Source: Methylobacterium dankookense (GTDB lineage: Bacteria; Pseudomonadota; Alphaproteobacteria; Rhizobiales; Beijerinckiaceae). Taken from it: DNA of 64,000 nt. Positions 35,792 through 46,402 of this stretch are shown here, piece after piece. The stretch spans positions 38,198-102,197 of the forward strand of contig NZ_CABFVH010000020.1 of NCBI RefSeq assembly GCF_902141855.1, in the 5' to 3' direction. Position 1 is the stretch's first letter, and each line of letters starts with the position of its first letter. The notes beneath the pieces were generated by a model. The model had not been told where the DNA came from, searched no databases, and saw only the letters and a list, made by a program, of their open reading frames with translations. The translations under genes were made by a program, and so were the position numbers.

Positions 35792-37393
35792 ATGACGATC
35801 TTGGCCGCGGGCGCCTCAGCCCGTACCGGGCGGACCGCCCGCATCGAGACCGCTGCAATGGCATTCTGGGGTTGTTCGGACGGCGAGAGCCGTGTGCCGT
35901 TGCGCGAGCCCGACCCCAGATACGATTCAGCTTTGGACCAGCGCACCTCGCTGCAGTCGCGCATCCTGTTCGCGACGCCGGAGATGGCCGACTTCGTGAA
36001 GACGGGCGGCCTCGGCGAGGTGGCGGCCGCCCTGCCGCGGGCGCTGCGCCGCAGCTTCGACGTGCGCGTGCTCATCCCCGGCTACCGGCAGGTGCGCGCC
36101 GCCTTCCCGGACATTCCGGTGATCGGCCGCCTGGAGGGCTTCGCCCAGGTGCCGGCCTGCGATCTCGGCCTCGTCGAGACCGAGGACGGCCTCTCGATCT
36201 ACGTCCTCCTGAACGCCGACCTGTTCGAGCGCGAGGGCACGCCCTACGGCGATGCCGGCGGCGATTTCTGCGACAACGACCTGCGCTTCGCCCGGCTCGG
36301 CCTCGCCGCCGCCGAGATCGCGCTCGGGGCCGATCCGGCCTGGCGTGCGGATCTCCTCCACCTCAACGACTGGCAGGCCGCCCTCGCCCCCGCCTACCTC
36401 GCCTGGCGCGGGATCCGGGTTCCGAGCGTGCTGACGATCCACAACCTCGCCTACCAGGGCCTGTTCCCGCAGGCGAACCTTGCCCGGCTCGGCGTGCCCG
36501 ACCACGCCTTCCACATGAACGGCGTCGAGTTCTACGGGCAGCTCTCCTTCCTCAAGGCGGGCCTGTTCTACAGCTCCTTCGTGACCACGGTCAGCGAGAC
36601 CTATGCCCGCGAGATCCAGACGCCCGAGATGGGCTGCGGCCTCGACGGGCTCCTGCGCACCCGCGCGGCGCGGGGGCGGCTCGCCGGCATCCTCAACGGC
36701 ATCGACGAGAGCTGGGACCCGCGGACCGACCCGCACCTCGCCACCCGGTTCGAGATGGACGACTGGAAGGGCAAGCGCGCCAATGCCGAGGCCGTGCGCC
36801 AGCATTTCGGGCTCTCGGTCTCGCGCGGGCCGCTCTTCGCGATCGTCTCGCGGCTGGTGCACCAGAAGGGCATCGACCTTTCGATCCAGGCCGCCGAGAC
36901 CATCGTCGCCGAGGGCGGCCAGATGGTGGTGATCGGCCAGGGCGAGGGCCGCTTCGAGAACGCCCTGCGCAGCCTCGCCCGCAAGCATCCGGATTCGGTC
37001 GGCGTGCATGTCGGCTTCGCCGAGGATCAGGCGCGGCGCATGTTCGCGGGCAGCGACTTCCTGCTGATGCCCTCGCGCTTCGAGCCCTGCGGCCTTGCCC
37101 AGATGTACGCGCAGCGCTTCGGCTCGCTGCCGATCGTGCGCCGCACCGGCGGCCTCGCCGACACGGTCGAGGACGGGGTGACCGGCTTCACCTTCGCGGA
37201 CGGCGCCGATACGGGCTTCCTCGGCGCGGTGCGCCGGGCGCTCGACACCTTCGGCCAGAAGAAGCGGCTCAACACCATGCGCCGGCAGGCGATGTCGCGG
37301 GATTTCGGCTGGGCCGGGGCCGCGGAGCATTACGCCGCCCTCTACGCCCGCGCCTTCGGCAACAACGCGGCGCAGCGCTGGCGCGCTGCCTGA
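35792..37393 (+). CDS. glgA: Glycogen synthase (ADP-glucose)
   Basis: A protein of 533 residues from ATG 35792 (AGGGG eight bases upstream); an in-frame GTG at 35750 is less likely, and ATG 35858 is possible. It is a GT5 enzyme that extends alpha-1,4-glucan from ADP-glucose. The ADP-glucose loop is KTGGLGEV, preceded by ILFATPEMADF. The GT-B C-terminal block has VSRLVHQKGIDL and SRFEPCGLAQMYA. The N-terminal ~50 residues are an extension before the usual start of the domain. It is convergent with murD with only 3 bp between stops. glgB and glgC are not in the window. Confidence 0.95.
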   Translation: MTILAAGASARTGRTARIETAAMAFWGCSDGESRVPLREPDPRYDSALDQRTSLQSRILFATPEMADFVKTGGLGEVAAALPRALRRSFDVRVLIPGYRQVRAAFPDIPVIGRLEGFAQVPACDLGLVETEDGLSIYVLLNADLFEREGTPYGDAGGDFCDNDLRFARLGLAAAEIALGADPAWRADLLHLNDWQAALAPAYLAWRGIRVPSVLTIHNLAYQGLFPQANLARLGVPDHAFHMNGVEFYGQLSFLKAGLFYSSFVTTVSETYAREIQTPEMGCGLDGLLRTRAARGRLAGILNGIDESWDPRTDPHLATRFEMDDWKGKRANAEAVRQHFGLSVSRGPLFAIVSRLVHQKGIDLSIQAAETIVAEGGQMVVIGQGEGRFENALRSLARKHPDSVGVHVGFAEDQARRMFAGSDFLLMPSRFEPCGLAQMYAQRFGSLPIVRRTGGLADTVEDGVTGFTFADGADTGFLGAVRRALDTFGQKKRLNTMRRQAMSRDFGWAGAAEHYAALYARAFGNNAAQRWRAA

Positions 37394-37396
37394 CGC

Positions 37397-38761
37397 TCAG
37401 AGCAGCGCGCGGACCAGCTCCCTGAACCGGTCGCCGCGCTGCTCGAAGGAGCGGAACTGGTCGTAGGAGGCGCAGGCCGGCGAGAGCAGCACCACCGGCT
37501 CGGGCGCGGCGGAGGCGTCCGCGCCCTCCGCCGCCGCCGCCACGGCCCGGTCGATCGTCTCGCAGCGGGTGTAGGGCACCGCGCCCTCCAGCGTCGCCGC
37601 GAAGGCGTCGGAGGCCGCGCCGATCAGGTAGGCGTGGGCGATCCGCTCGAAATACGGCACCAGCGGGAAGATGCCGCCATCCTTGGCCTTGCCGCCGAGG
37701 ATCCAGTGGATGTCGCGGAAGGCGGTGAGCGCCTTCTCGGTGGAATCGGCGTTGGTCGCCTTCGAATCGTTGACGAAGAGAACCCGGCCGCGCCGGCCGA
37801 CCTCCTCCATCCGGTGCGGCAGGCCGGGGAACGAGCGCAGGCCCGCCTGGATCTCCTCCGCGCCGAGGCCGAGCGCGCGGGCGACCGCGACGGCCACCGC
37901 CGCGTTCTGCCAGTTGTGCGCGCCGCGCAGCGAGCCGATCCCGGAGACGTCGGCGAGACGGCTCCCGTCCGGATCGAACACCGCGGCGTCGCGGGCGACG
38001 AGAGCCTCGGCCGAGAGCAAAGCCTCGCGCGGCACGTGCACGCGCACGAGGTGCTCAGACCGGCGCTCGGCGATCTCGCGGCTGAGCCGATCGTCGATGC
38101 CGACCACGGCGAGGTCCGAGCCCGCGATCAGCCGCTCCTTGATGGCGGCGTATTGCTCCAGCGTGCCGTGCCGGTCGAGATGGTCGGGGGTGATGTTGAG
38201 CAGGATTCCGACGCTCGGATTCAGCGAGGGCGTCAGGTCGATCTGGAACGAGGACATCTCGATCACGTGGATCCGCGCCTCCGAGGGCGGCTCCAGCGAG
38301 AGGATGGCGGTGCCGATATTGCCGCCCATCTGCACGTCGCGGCCGGCCGCGCGCAGGATATGCGCGATCAGCGCCGTGGTGGTGGATTTGCCGTTGGTGC
38401 CGGTGATCGCGACGAACGGGCTCTTCGGCGCCATCGTCGCCCGCTCGCGGCAGAACAGCTCGATGTCGCCGACGATCTCGACGCCGGCCGCCTGGGCGAG
38501 GCCCACCGTCCAGTGGGGCGCCGGATGCGTCAGCGGCACGCCCGGCGCCAGGACGAGGGCGGCGAAATCCGACCAGTCGGCGCTGCGCAGGTCCCGGGTC
38601 TCGATGCCCGCGGCCTCGGCGCGGGCGACGCTCTCGGGGTTGTCGTCCCAGGCGAGCACCCGCGCGCCGCCGGCCTTCAGGGCGAGCGCGGTGGCGAGCC
38701 CGGATCCGCCGAGCCCGAACAGGGCGACGCGGCTGTCCGCGAAGGTGGTGATGGGTGTCAT
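37397..38761 (-). CDS. murD: UDP-N-acetylmuramoyl-L-alanine--D-glutamate ligase
   Basis: A 454-residue cytoplasmic Mur ligase that adds D-Glu to UDP-MurNAc-L-Ala. The N-terminal Rossmann-like domain has [13 protein letters not shown], the ATP loop is [15 protein letters not shown], and the C-terminal block [15 protein letters not shown] holds conserved ligase residues. It is the last dcw gene visible on this strand, 82 bp after mraY; ftsW and murG normally follow but are not here, so the cluster is cut short or rearranged. Confidence 0.96.
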   Translation of the reverse strand: MTPITTFADSRVALFGLGGSGLATALALKAGGARVLAWDDNPESVARAEAAGIETRDLRSADWSDFAALVLAPGVPLTHPAPHWTVGLAQAAGVEIVGDIELFCRERATMAPKSPFVAITGTNGKSTTTALIAHILRAAGRDVQMGGNIGTAILSLEPPSEARIHVIEMSSFQIDLTPSLNPSVGILLNITPDHLDRHGTLEQYAAIKERLIAGSDLAVVGIDDRLSREIAERRSEHLVRVHVPREALLSAEALVARDAAVFDPDGSRLADVSGIGSLRGAHNWQNAAVAVAVARALGLGAEEIQAGLRSFPGLPHRMEEVGRRGRVLFVNDSKATNADSTEKALTAFRDIHWILGGKAKDGGIFPLVPYFERIAHAYLIGAASDAFAATLEGAVPYTRCETIDRAVAAAAEGADASAAPEPVVLLSPACASYDQFRSFEQRGDRFRELVRALL

Positions 38762-38843
38762 ACGCGCACCTTGGAGATCGCCGCGCGGTCAAGCGCGGCG
38801 GCCTCTCCTAACCTCCGCCGCGCGGTCGAGGGAAGAGCACCGC

Positions 38844-39929
38844 TCAGCGCAGCTTCAGCGTGGCGAGGCCCGCGAGCGCCAGGATCACCGCGATGATCCA
38901 GAACCGGATCACCACCTGCGGCTCCTTCCAGCCCTTCTGCTCGAAATGGTGATGGATCGGCGCCATCCGGAAGACGCGCTTGCCGGTGAGCTTGAAGGAG
39001 GCGACCTGGATGATGACCGACATCATCTCCAGGACGAACAGGCCGCCGACGATGGCGAGCACGATCTCGTGCTTGGTGGCCACCGCGATCACGCCGAGTA
39101 GGCCGCCGAGCGAGAGCGAGCCGGTATCGCCCATGAAGATCTGCGCGGGCGGCGCGTTGAACCAGAGGAAGCCGAGGCCCGCCCCGATCACCGCGCCGCA
39201 GACCACGGCGAGCTCGCCCGTGTCGCGCACGTAGTTCACCTGCAGGTAGCTCGCGGTGAAGGAGTTGCCAACGAGATAGGCGATGACGCCGAAGGTGCCG
39301 CAGGCGATCATCACCGGCACGATGGCGAGGCCGTCGAGGCCGTCGGTCATGTTCACGGCATTGCCCGCGCCCACGATCACGAAGGCGCCGAACAGCACGT
39401 AGAACCAGCCGAGATTGAGCAGCGCATCCTTGAAGACGGGGAAGGCGAGCTGGTTCTGCAGGGCGGAGGGCGACCAGTAGGAGATGGCGATGCAGGCGCC
39501 GACCGCGATCAGCGCCTCGAGCCCGAGGCGGAACTTGCCCGAGAAGCCCTTGTGCGACTGCTTCGTGACCTTGAGGTAGTCGTCGTAGAAGCCGATCGCG
39601 CCGAAGCCGAGCGTCACGGTGAGCACGATCCAGACGTAGTAGCTGCGCGGATTGGCCCAGAACAGGATTGCGACGACGGCGCCGGCCAGGATCATCAGGC
39701 CGCCCATGGTCGGCGTGCCGCGCTTGGTGAGGAGATGGGCCTGCGGCCCGTCCTCGCGGATCGGCTGGCCTTTGCCCTGGCGCAGGCGCAGGAGCGAGAT
39801 GATCCACGGCCCGAACCAGAACACGAACAGGCCCGCCGTGAACAGCGCGCCGCCCGTGCGGAAGGTGATGTAGCGGAAGACGTTGAGCGCCGAGAGCGTG
39901 CCGCTCAGGTCCGACAGGAGATACAGCAT
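38844..39929 (-). CDS. mraY: Phospho-N-acetylmuramoyl-pentapeptide transferase
   Basis: A 361-residue polytopic membrane enzyme that moves phospho-MurNAc-pentapeptide onto undecaprenyl phosphate, forming lipid I. The Asp-rich and catalytic blocks are [18 protein letters not shown] and FMGDTGSL, and the cytoplasmic HHH block is in [12 protein letters not shown]. It lies between murF and murD. Confidence 0.97.
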   Translation of the reverse strand: MLYLLSDLSGTLSALNVFRYITFRTGGALFTAGLFVFWFGPWIISLLRLRQGKGQPIREDGPQAHLLTKRGTPTMGGLMILAGAVVAILFWANPRSYYVWIVLTVTLGFGAIGFYDDYLKVTKQSHKGFSGKFRLGLEALIAVGACIAISYWSPSALQNQLAFPVFKDALLNLGWFYVLFGAFVIVGAGNAVNMTDGLDGLAIVPVMIACGTFGVIAYLVGNSFTASYLQVNYVRDTGELAVVCGAVIGAGLGFLWFNAPPAQIFMGDTGSLSLGGLLGVIAVATKHEIVLAIVGGLFVLEMMSVIIQVASFKLTGKRVFRMAPIHHHFEQKGWKEPQVVIRFWIIAVILALAGLATLKLR

Positions 39930-40005
39930 CCGTTCAGCCGAGCCTGCGCGTTCGGATAAGGGAGGAGATGCGGCGAGGCCGGCCCGAAGGGAGGGCGACC
40001 GTCAT

Positions 40006-41463
40006 TTATGGGGCGGCCGCACGGGCCGAATCACGCTGCGTTGCAGCATCCGCGTAGCGGGCTTTCAGCGCCTCGACAATCCGGCCCATGCGGATGCTGT
40101 TCGAGCCCTTCACCATCACGGCGTCGCCCGCGCGCAGCAGCTTGGCGAGGGGCTCGACCAGTTCCGCGGATTCGGCCGCCGCGATGCCCCGCCGGCTCAC
40201 CGGCAGCGCCTCGAACAGGTGGCGCATCCGCGCGCCGGCCGTGAAGACGAGGTCGATGCCGTTGGTCTCGACCGCCTCGGCGAGGCCGCGATGCTGGTCC
40301 TCGCTGGTGGGCCCGAGTTCGAGCATGTCGCCGAGCACCGCGATGCGGCGTCCGCGCGGGCCGGTCTCGATCCCGGCCAGGGTCGCGAGGCTCGCCCGGA
40401 TCGAGGCCGGGTTGGCGTTGTAGCTCTCGTCCACGAGGAAGGCCTCGCCCGCCTCGAAGCGCAAGGCCGTGCGCTCGCCGCGGCCGGTGGGCGGGCGCAG
40501 GGCCGCGAGCGACAGGGCCGCGCGGGCGAGGTCGGCGCCGAGCGCGTGGACGACGCCCATCACGCCGAGCGAGTTCATCGCCGTGTGCCGGCCGGCCGTG
40601 CCGAGCTGGTAGGTCACGGGCTGGTCCATCACCATCGCGTCGACCACCGAGAGGTCGGGGCGCAGCACGATCCGGAGCGCGCGGACATCGGCCTCCGGGT
40701 GCTCGCCGAAGGTGACGACGCGGCCCGCCTGCGAGGCCTGGGCATGGGCGATGAGGCGCGGATAATTCGGGTTGTCACGGTTGATCACGGCGACGCCGCC
40801 GGGCTTCAGACCGGAGAAGATCTCGCCCTTCGCGTCGGCGATGGCCGTGAGCGAGGGGAAGTGCTCGATATGCACGGGCTCGACCGTGGTGATCAGCGCC
40901 ACGTCCGGCCGCACCTGGGCCGCGAGCGGCAGGATCTCGTGGGCGTGGTTCATGCCGATCTCGAACACGCCGAAGCGGGTCGTCTCGGGCATGCGCGCGA
41001 GGGTCAGGGGCACGCCCCAATGGTTGTTGTAGGAGGCGACGGAGGCGTGGGTCTCGCCTTGCGCGCCGAGCACATGGCGCAGGGCCTCCTTGGTCCCGGT
41101 CTTGCCGACGGAGCCGGTGACCGCGACGATGGCGGCCTGCGTGCGCGCCCGCGCCGCCTGGCCGATCGCCCGCATGGCGTCGAGCACCGGGTCGGCCCCC
41201 TCCCCCGGGACGGCGAGGACGGGGCCCTTGTCGGCGAAGGCCTCGGCGCGGTCCTGCGCCACCACGGCCGCGCCGGCCCCGCGGCCGAGGGCGTCGGCGA
41301 CGAAGTCGTGCCCGTCGCGGGCATCGCCCCGGATCGCGAAGAACAGGTCGCCCGGCTGCAGGGTGCGGGTGTCGATGGAGGCGCCGGAGATCGCGCGCGG
41401 CGCGCCGACGAGCCGCCCGCCGGTGGCGGCCTCAAGGGCTTGCGGGGTCCAGAGATCCATCAT
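40006..41463 (-). CDS. murF: UDP-N-acetylmuramoyl-tripeptide--D-alanyl-D-alanine ligase
   Basis: A 485-residue Mur ligase that adds D-Ala-D-Ala to the UDP-MurNAc-tripeptide. The ATP loop is AVTGSVGKTGTKEAL (Thr replaced by Gly in the usual KTTTKE). SYNNHWGVPLTL and VDESYNANPAS are characteristic of MurF. The 152-bp gap between murF and murE is occupied by the palindromic repeat, unusual inside this otherwise tightly packed operon. Confidence 0.96.
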   Translation of the reverse strand: MMDLWTPQALEAATGGRLVGAPRAISGASIDTRTLQPGDLFFAIRGDARDGHDFVADALGRGAGAAVVAQDRAEAFADKGPVLAVPGEGADPVLDAMRAIGQAARARTQAAIVAVTGSVGKTGTKEALRHVLGAQGETHASVASYNNHWGVPLTLARMPETTRFGVFEIGMNHAHEILPLAAQVRPDVALITTVEPVHIEHFPSLTAIADAKGEIFSGLKPGGVAVINRDNPNYPRLIAHAQASQAGRVVTFGEHPEADVRALRIVLRPDLSVVDAMVMDQPVTYQLGTAGRHTAMNSLGVMGVVHALGADLARAALSLAALRPPTGRGERTALRFEAGEAFLVDESYNANPASIRASLATLAGIETGPRGRRIAVLGDMLELGPTSEDQHRGLAEAVETNGIDLVFTAGARMRHLFEALPVSRRGIAAAESAELVEPLAKLLRAGDAVMVKGSNSIRMGRIVEALKARYADAATQRDSARAAAP

Positions 41464-41500
41464 CGTCGTCCGATCCGTTTCCGCGCCGTCCCTGCCCCCA

Positions 41501-41595
41501 CGGATCTCGGGCCTGTCCGAGATCCGCTCTCCCCACGGATCTCGGGCCTGCCCGAGATCCGCTTGCCCGTACCCAAGTCGGGCAGGCCCGACTTG
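41501..41595. repeat. Composite palindromic repeat, copy 2 (three inverted repeats) inside the dcw cluster
   Basis: There are three inverted repeats: CGGATCTCGG/CCGAGATCCG (41501-41526), CGGATCTCGGG/CCCGAGATCCG (41536-41561) and CAAGTCGGGC/GCCCGACTTG (41574-41595). The first two are near duplicates of each other, and the set has the same order and cores as the repeat at 13,373-13,437. It lies between murE and murF, so the dcw transcript must pass through strong potential hairpins. Confidence 0.8.
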
Positions 41596-41615
41596 AGATG
41601 GGGGAGGGAAAACCT

Positions 41616-43070
41616 CTAGTCCCTTTCCGCGATCGCTGCGCGGACCACCTCATGGTCCGAGAACGGCAGGGTGCGATCACCCACGATCTGGCCGGTTTCA
41701 TGGCCCTTGCCCGCCACGACCAGCACGTCGCCCGGCCCGAGGCCGCGCACCGCGCTGCGGATCGCCTCGGCGCGGTCGCCGATCTCGGTGGCGCCCGGGG
41801 CCGCGGCCAGGATCGCGGCGCGGATCCCCGCGGGCTCCTCGCTGCGGGGATTGTCGTCGGTCACGATCACCGTGTCGGCGAGCCGCGCGGCGATCGCCCC
41901 CATCAGCGGGCGCTTGCCGCGGTCGCGGTCGCCGCCGCAGCCGAACACGCAGACGAGGCGGCCCGTGGCGAAGGGGCGCAGCGCCGCGAGCACGCTCTCC
42001 AGCGCCTCCGGCTTGTGGGCGTAGTCCACGAGGCAGAGGCCACCATGGGCCTCGCCGATCCGCTCCATCCGGCCGGGCACGCCGGTGAGATGCTCCAGAG
42101 CCGCGAAGACCCCGTCCGGATCGGCGGCGCCGGCCGGCGTCGCGAGGACGAGGCCGGCGGCGACGAGGGCGTTCTCGACCTGGAAGGCGCCGACGAGGGG
42201 CAGGCGCACGCGGCGCGGTCCGTGGGCGCCGTCGAGGTCGAGAGCTTGAGCGAAGCCCTCGGTCGCGGCGGCGACGAGCCGGATCTCGCGGCCCGCCCGA
42301 CCGGTCGTCCGCACCGGCCGCCCCGCGGCCTGGGCGACGGCGATGACCCGGTCGGCATAGGCGCCGTCCGCGTTCACGATGGCCGGGCAGCCCTCGGGCA
42401 GCAGCGTCGTGAACAGGCGGAGCTTGGCTTCGAGATAGCTCTCGATATCGGTGTGGTAGTCGAGATGGTCGCGGCCGAGATTGGTGAAGGCGGCCGCCTT
42501 CAGGCGCACGCCGTCGAGGCGGCGCTGCTCGATCCCGTGCGAGGAGGCCTCCATGGCGAGATCGGTGATGCCCGCATCGGCGAGCCGCGCCAGCGTCTCG
42601 TGCAGGGTGACGGGATCGGGCGTGGTGAGCGAGCCGTAATGCGCGCCGCGATTCGTGACGATGCCGACCGTGCCGAGGCTCGCGGAATCGCGGCCGATCC
42701 GCGCCAGGATCTGGCGGACGAAGTCGGCCACCGAGCTCTTGCCCGCCGTGCCGGTCACGGCGACCACGGTCGCGGGCTGGCGCGGATGCAGGCCGGCGGC
42801 GGCGAGCGCCAGGGCGCGGCGCGCATCCGCCACCGCGATCCAGGGCGTGCCGGCCGGAAGGTCGGCGGGCCGCTCGCCCTCCCCCGCCACCGCGACGGCG
42901 CCGGAGGCCGCGGCCTTCGCCGCGAAGAGGCGGCCATCGGCCTTGGTGCCGGCCACCGCCACGAAGACGCTGCCGGGGCCGGCCTTGCGGCTGTCGGCGG
43001 TGATTGCGGATACGGGGAGGCCGGCGCTGTCGGCGCCGGCTTCCGGGAAGAGGTCGCGGAGCGCGGTCAT
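41616..43070 (-). CDS. murE: UDP-N-acetylmuramoyl-L-alanyl-D-glutamate--2,6-diaminopimelate ligase
   Basis: A 484-residue Mur ligase that adds meso-diaminopimelate. The ATP loop is VTGTAGKSSVADFV and the meso-DAP specificity motif DDNPR is present in VTDDNPRSEEPAG, so the cell wall is of the DAP type. MEASSHGIEQRRLDGV is also typical. The ATG overlaps the ftsI stop (ATGA), showing translational coupling. Confidence 0.97.
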   Translation of the reverse strand: MTALRDLFPEAGADSAGLPVSAITADSRKAGPGSVFVAVAGTKADGRLFAAKAAASGAVAVAGEGERPADLPAGTPWIAVADARRALALAAAGLHPRQPATVVAVTGTAGKSSVADFVRQILARIGRDSASLGTVGIVTNRGAHYGSLTTPDPVTLHETLARLADAGITDLAMEASSHGIEQRRLDGVRLKAAAFTNLGRDHLDYHTDIESYLEAKLRLFTTLLPEGCPAIVNADGAYADRVIAVAQAAGRPVRTTGRAGREIRLVAAATEGFAQALDLDGAHGPRRVRLPLVGAFQVENALVAAGLVLATPAGAADPDGVFAALEHLTGVPGRMERIGEAHGGLCLVDYAHKPEALESVLAALRPFATGRLVCVFGCGGDRDRGKRPLMGAIAARLADTVIVTDDNPRSEEPAGIRAAILAAAPGATEIGDRAEAIRSAVRGLGPGDVLVVAGKGHETGQIVGDRTLPFSDHEVVRAAIAERD

Positions 43071-44962
43071 CGCCCGTCGACCTGGGTGGCGTGGTAGGCG
43101 CCGAGCTTCACCATCAGCGGGAAGGGCTTGGCCGGCGGCTCGAATTGCGGCGGCAGGCCGAGGATCGGGGCGACCCGCTCGATCACCCGGCCGGTCACCA
43201 CGCCCGAGTTCCAGGCGGCGGTGGCGTAGCCGCCCGATTCCGGCAGGCCCTGCGGCTCGTCCATGATGGTGACGAAGAGGTATTTCGGGTTGTTCATCGG
43301 CGCCGCCGCCATGAAGGTCGTGAACAGGCGGTTCTTCACGTAGCGCCCGCCGATCACCTTCTCGGCCGTGCCGGTCTTGCCGCCGACATAGTAGTACGGG
43401 ATCGCCGCCTTCTTGGCCGAGCCCTCGACCGCGTTGAGGCGCATGATGAAGCGCATCGCCTCGCTGGTCTCGGGGCGCAGCACGCGGGTGGCCTTGGCCA
43501 TCGCCTCCTCGGGCGTGGACTTGAGGAAGGTCGGCGTCATCAGGAAGCCGCCGTTCGCGATCGCGGCGACCGCGGCCGAGGCCTGGAGCGGCGCCACCGC
43601 GAGGCCGTGGCCGAAGGCGATGGTGATCGTGTTGATCTCGGTCCAGCGCGGCGGGATGATCGGCGAGGCCGATTCCGGCAGCTCGGTGCGCAGCCGGTCG
43701 AGCAGGCCCATCTTCTTCAGGAAGGCCTTGTGGCCGGGGACGCCGACGCCGAGCGCCATCTTGGCCGAGCCGATGTTGGAGGAGTGCGTGAACACCTCCG
43801 GCATGGTGATGACGCGGTTGGTGCCGTGGTATTCGTGGATCTTCTGCCGGCCCCAGTTGAGCACGCCGCCGCGGGTGTCGAAGGTCGAGTTGACGGTGAA
43901 CTTGCCGGATTCGAGCGCCATGGCGAGCGTCATCGCCTTGAAGGTCGAGCCCATCTCGTAGACGCCGACGCTCATCCGGTTGATCTTGTCGTCGGAGAGC
44001 GCGTCGACCGGGTTGTTCGGGTCGAAATCCGGCATCGAGACCAGGGCGATCACCTCGCCGGTGGTCACGTCGAGGATCATCGAGGCGCCGGCCTTGGCCT
44101 TGAAGTGCTCGATGCCCTTGGCGAGCTCGTCGCGCACCGCGAACTGGGCGCGCAGATCCACCGAGAGCTGGACCGGCTTGAGGTCGGTCTGCTTGGCGAT
44201 CAGGCCGAACTCGTTGAGCGCCTTGTTGCCCTGGCTGTCGATGTACTTCTCGATGCCGGCGATGCCGATATTGTCGAGGTTCGTCGCGCCGATGATGTGC
44301 GCCGCCGCCATCCCGTTCGGGTAGACGCGCTTGTGGTCGGGCAGGAAGCCGATGCCGGGGATGCCGAGCCGGTGGACCTCGGCCTGCTGGCGCGGGGTCA
44401 GCTCGCGCTTCACCCAGACGAAGCCCTTCTTGGTGGAGAGCTTGGCGCGCAGCTCCGTGGCGTTCAGCTCCGGCAGGACTGCGGTGAGCAGCTCGACCGC
44501 CTCGTCCTTGTCGTAGATGTTGCGCGGCTCGGCGAAGACCGAAACCGTGCGGATGTCGGTGGCGAGGATCTCGCCGTTGCGGTCGATGATGTCGGGCCGG
44601 ATCGCGGTGGTCGCGGCCGCGGCGACGCGGTGGTCGTCCTGGCCCTTGCCGGGGAAGGCCGCGCGATAGACGAGCTTCCCGCCGATCGCGCCGAAGATGC
44701 AGATGAAGGCGAGGCCGACCAAGCCGACGCGGGCGTGCGAGCGCTCGATGGCGAGACGGAACATCGCCCGGATGAGGCCGATGAGCGGCGGCACACGCGG
44801 CGCGGCGGGCGCCGGCGGCACCGCGTCGATCCCGGGCCGCAGGCCGGCCTCGCCGGCGATCTCGCCGCCCGGCGCGGATTCGGGGGCCGCCTCCTCGAAG
44901 GCGGCCTGCGCCTCGGCGGCGGCCGGCGCGTCGTCGCGGTGCTCTGTCGGGTGCTCGGACAC
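43067..44962 (-). CDS. ftsI: Peptidoglycan D,D-transpeptidase FtsI (penicillin-binding protein 3)
   Basis: A 631-residue septal transpeptidase. A Pro/Ala/Glu-rich cytoplasmic tail (~1-75) precedes one transmembrane helix (~78-100), a dimerisation (pedestal) domain, and the transpeptidase domain. SxxK is in GSTFKAMTL (Ser ~337), SxN in HSSNIGSAK and KTG in GGKTGTAEK, so the active site is intact. The long N-terminal cytoplasmic extension is larger than in E. coli FtsI. It is followed by murE with a 4-base overlap. Confidence 0.96.
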   Translation of the reverse strand: MSEHPTEHRDDAPAAAEAQAAFEEAAPESAPGGEIAGEAGLRPGIDAVPPAPAAPRVPPLIGLIRAMFRLAIERSHARVGLVGLAFICIFGAIGGKLVYRAAFPGKGQDDHRVAAAATTAIRPDIIDRNGEILATDIRTVSVFAEPRNIYDKDEAVELLTAVLPELNATELRAKLSTKKGFVWVKRELTPRQQAEVHRLGIPGIGFLPDHKRVYPNGMAAAHIIGATNLDNIGIAGIEKYIDSQGNKALNEFGLIAKQTDLKPVQLSVDLRAQFAVRDELAKGIEHFKAKAGASMILDVTTGEVIALVSMPDFDPNNPVDALSDDKINRMSVGVYEMGSTFKAMTLAMALESGKFTVNSTFDTRGGVLNWGRQKIHEYHGTNRVITMPEVFTHSSNIGSAKMALGVGVPGHKAFLKKMGLLDRLRTELPESASPIIPPRWTEINTITIAFGHGLAVAPLQASAAVAAIANGGFLMTPTFLKSTPEEAMAKATRVLRPETSEAMRFIMRLNAVEGSAKKAAIPYYYVGGKTGTAEKVIGGRYVKNRLFTTFMAAAPMNNPKYLFVTIMDEPQGLPESGGYATAAWNSGVVTGRVIERVAPILGLPPQFEPPAKPFPLMVKLGAYHATQVDGR

Positions 44963-44966
44963 GGGG

Positions 44967-45377
44967 CTACCTCGCGGCCGCGGTGGGCGTGCGGGTGTTG
45001 ACGGTGCGGGTCAGGGAGCCGGTGGTGCGCGGCTCCGGCGGACCCTTCTCCTTCGGCGTGGCGGTGGCGGCGAGCAGCCGCCCGATCTCGTCCCCGCGCT
45101 CGACCCGGTTCGGCAGGTCGGCGAAGCGCCCGAGATGGGCGGTGCCGATCGGCTCCAGCGCGAGATGCTTCTCCACCGCGGCCTGCAGGCGGTCCGGCCG
45201 GGTCAGGAGCTGCCACTCGGCGCGCAGCACCGCGATGGCCTGCCGCTCCTTGTGCAGGGCCGTCTTCAGCTTCGAGACCTGGCCGCCCTGGTAGAGCGTG
45301 TCGTACTTGGTCGAGTAGGCGTAGATCGCCGAGGCGATGAGGCCGCAGACCGCGAGGAGGTTGAGCAGGCGGATCAC
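44967..45377 (-). CDS. ftsL: Cell division protein FtsL
   Basis: A 136-residue bitopic protein. Its position between rsmH and ftsI, a single transmembrane helix at the very N-terminus ([19 protein letters not shown]) and a following periplasmic coiled coil ([18 protein letters not shown]) identify it as FtsL of the FtsQLB complex. The C-terminal tail is low-complexity. The start is GTG at 45377, overlapping the rsmH stop by four bases. Sequence conservation in this family is low, so the call rests mainly on position and topology. Confidence 0.85.
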   Translation of the reverse strand: MIRLLNLLAVCGLIASAIYAYSTKYDTLYQGGQVSKLKTALHKERQAIAVLRAEWQLLTRPDRLQAAVEKHLALEPIGTAHLGRFADLPNRVERGDEIGRLLAATATPKEKGPPEPRTTGSLTRTVNTRTPTAAAR

Positions 45378-46402
45378 CGGCGCCCTCCCCCGCGTGCGTC
45401 GGGCAGGCTCGCCAGCGCCTCGACCGTCGAGAGCGGGGCCGGGGCCGGCGCCTCGGTGCGCTCGGCGACCCGGAGCTTGGCCGAGCGCGCGCGCGGATTG
45501 CGCTGCTGCTCCGCCTCGCCCGGCAGGACCGGTCCCTTGGTCACGGGCGCGAAGCTGCGCACGGGCGCGTCGCCCGGCAGGCCGCCGGGCAGGTGCCGCG
45601 AGCCCTGGGACGAGCGCCCGCTGCGCGCGGCGAAGAACTGCTTCACGATCCGGTCTTCCAGCGAGTGGAACGTGACCACGGCGAGGCGGCCGCCGGGGCG
45701 CAGGACCCGCTCGGCGGCGTGCAGGGCCCGGACCAGCTCGCCGAGCTCGTCGTTCACCGCGATGCGCAGGGCCTGGAAGGTCCGCGTCGCCGGGTGGATG
45801 CCGGGCTCGGAGCGCACCACGCCGGCGACGAGCTCGGCGAGCTGCGCGGTGGTCTCGATCCGCCCGCGGCGGCGCGCCTCGATGATCGTGCGGGCGACGG
45901 CGCGGGCGCGGCGCTCCTCGCCGTAATGGTAGACGATGTCGGCGAGCTGCGCCTCCTCCGCCTCGTTGACGAGGTCGGCCGCGCTCGGGCCGTCGGCGGC
46001 CATGCGCATGTCGAGGGGGCCGTCGTTGCGGAAGGAGAAGCCGCGCTCGGGCCGGTCGAGCTGCATCGAGGAGACGCCGATATCGAGGACGACGCGGTCG
46101 GCCTCTGCCTCGCCGATCTCGGCGAGAAGCGCGTCGAGGCGTCCGAAGCAGCCCTCGACGATGCGGAGGCGGCCGTCCGATTCCGCCACGAGCGCGCCGC
46201 CCGCGGCGATCGCGGTGGGGTCGCGGTCGATCGCCACGACCCGGAGGGCGGGCTGCGCTGCGAGGATGGCACGGGTATAGCCGCCGGCCCCGAAGGTGCC
46301 GTCGACCGCGAGCCCGGCCTCGGGCAGCGCCAGGGTCTCGATCACCTCGTCCAGCAGGACGGGAATGTGGGGCTCGGGCCGGGCGCCCGCGCTCGCGCGC
46401 AT
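45374..46402 (-). CDS. rsmH: 16S rRNA (cytosine1402-N4)-methyltransferase
   Basis: A 342-residue SAM-dependent enzyme (mraW/rsmH) that methylates C1402 of 16S rRNA in the decoding centre. [13 protein letters not shown] and [15 protein letters not shown] (SAM loop) are at the N-terminus, [18 protein letters not shown] in the middle, and [16 protein letters not shown] near the end. The ATG at 46402 is used; a GTG six bases upstream is also possible and the long upstream frame is not protein-like. It is the first dcw gene here, with no mraZ in front. Confidence 0.95.
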   Translation of the reverse strand: MRASAGARPEPHIPVLLDEVIETLALPEAGLAVDGTFGAGGYTRAILAAQPALRVVAIDRDPTAIAAGGALVAESDGRLRIVEGCFGRLDALLAEIGEAEADRVVLDIGVSSMQLDRPERGFSFRNDGPLDMRMAADGPSAADLVNEAEEAQLADIVYHYGEERRARAVARTIIEARRRGRIETTAQLAELVAGVVRSEPGIHPATRTFQALRIAVNDELGELVRALHAAERVLRPGGRLAVVTFHSLEDRIVKQFFAARSGRSSQGSRHLPGGLPGDAPVRSFAPVTKGPVLPGEAEQQRNPRARSAKLRVAERTEAPAPAPLSTVEALASLPDARGGGRR

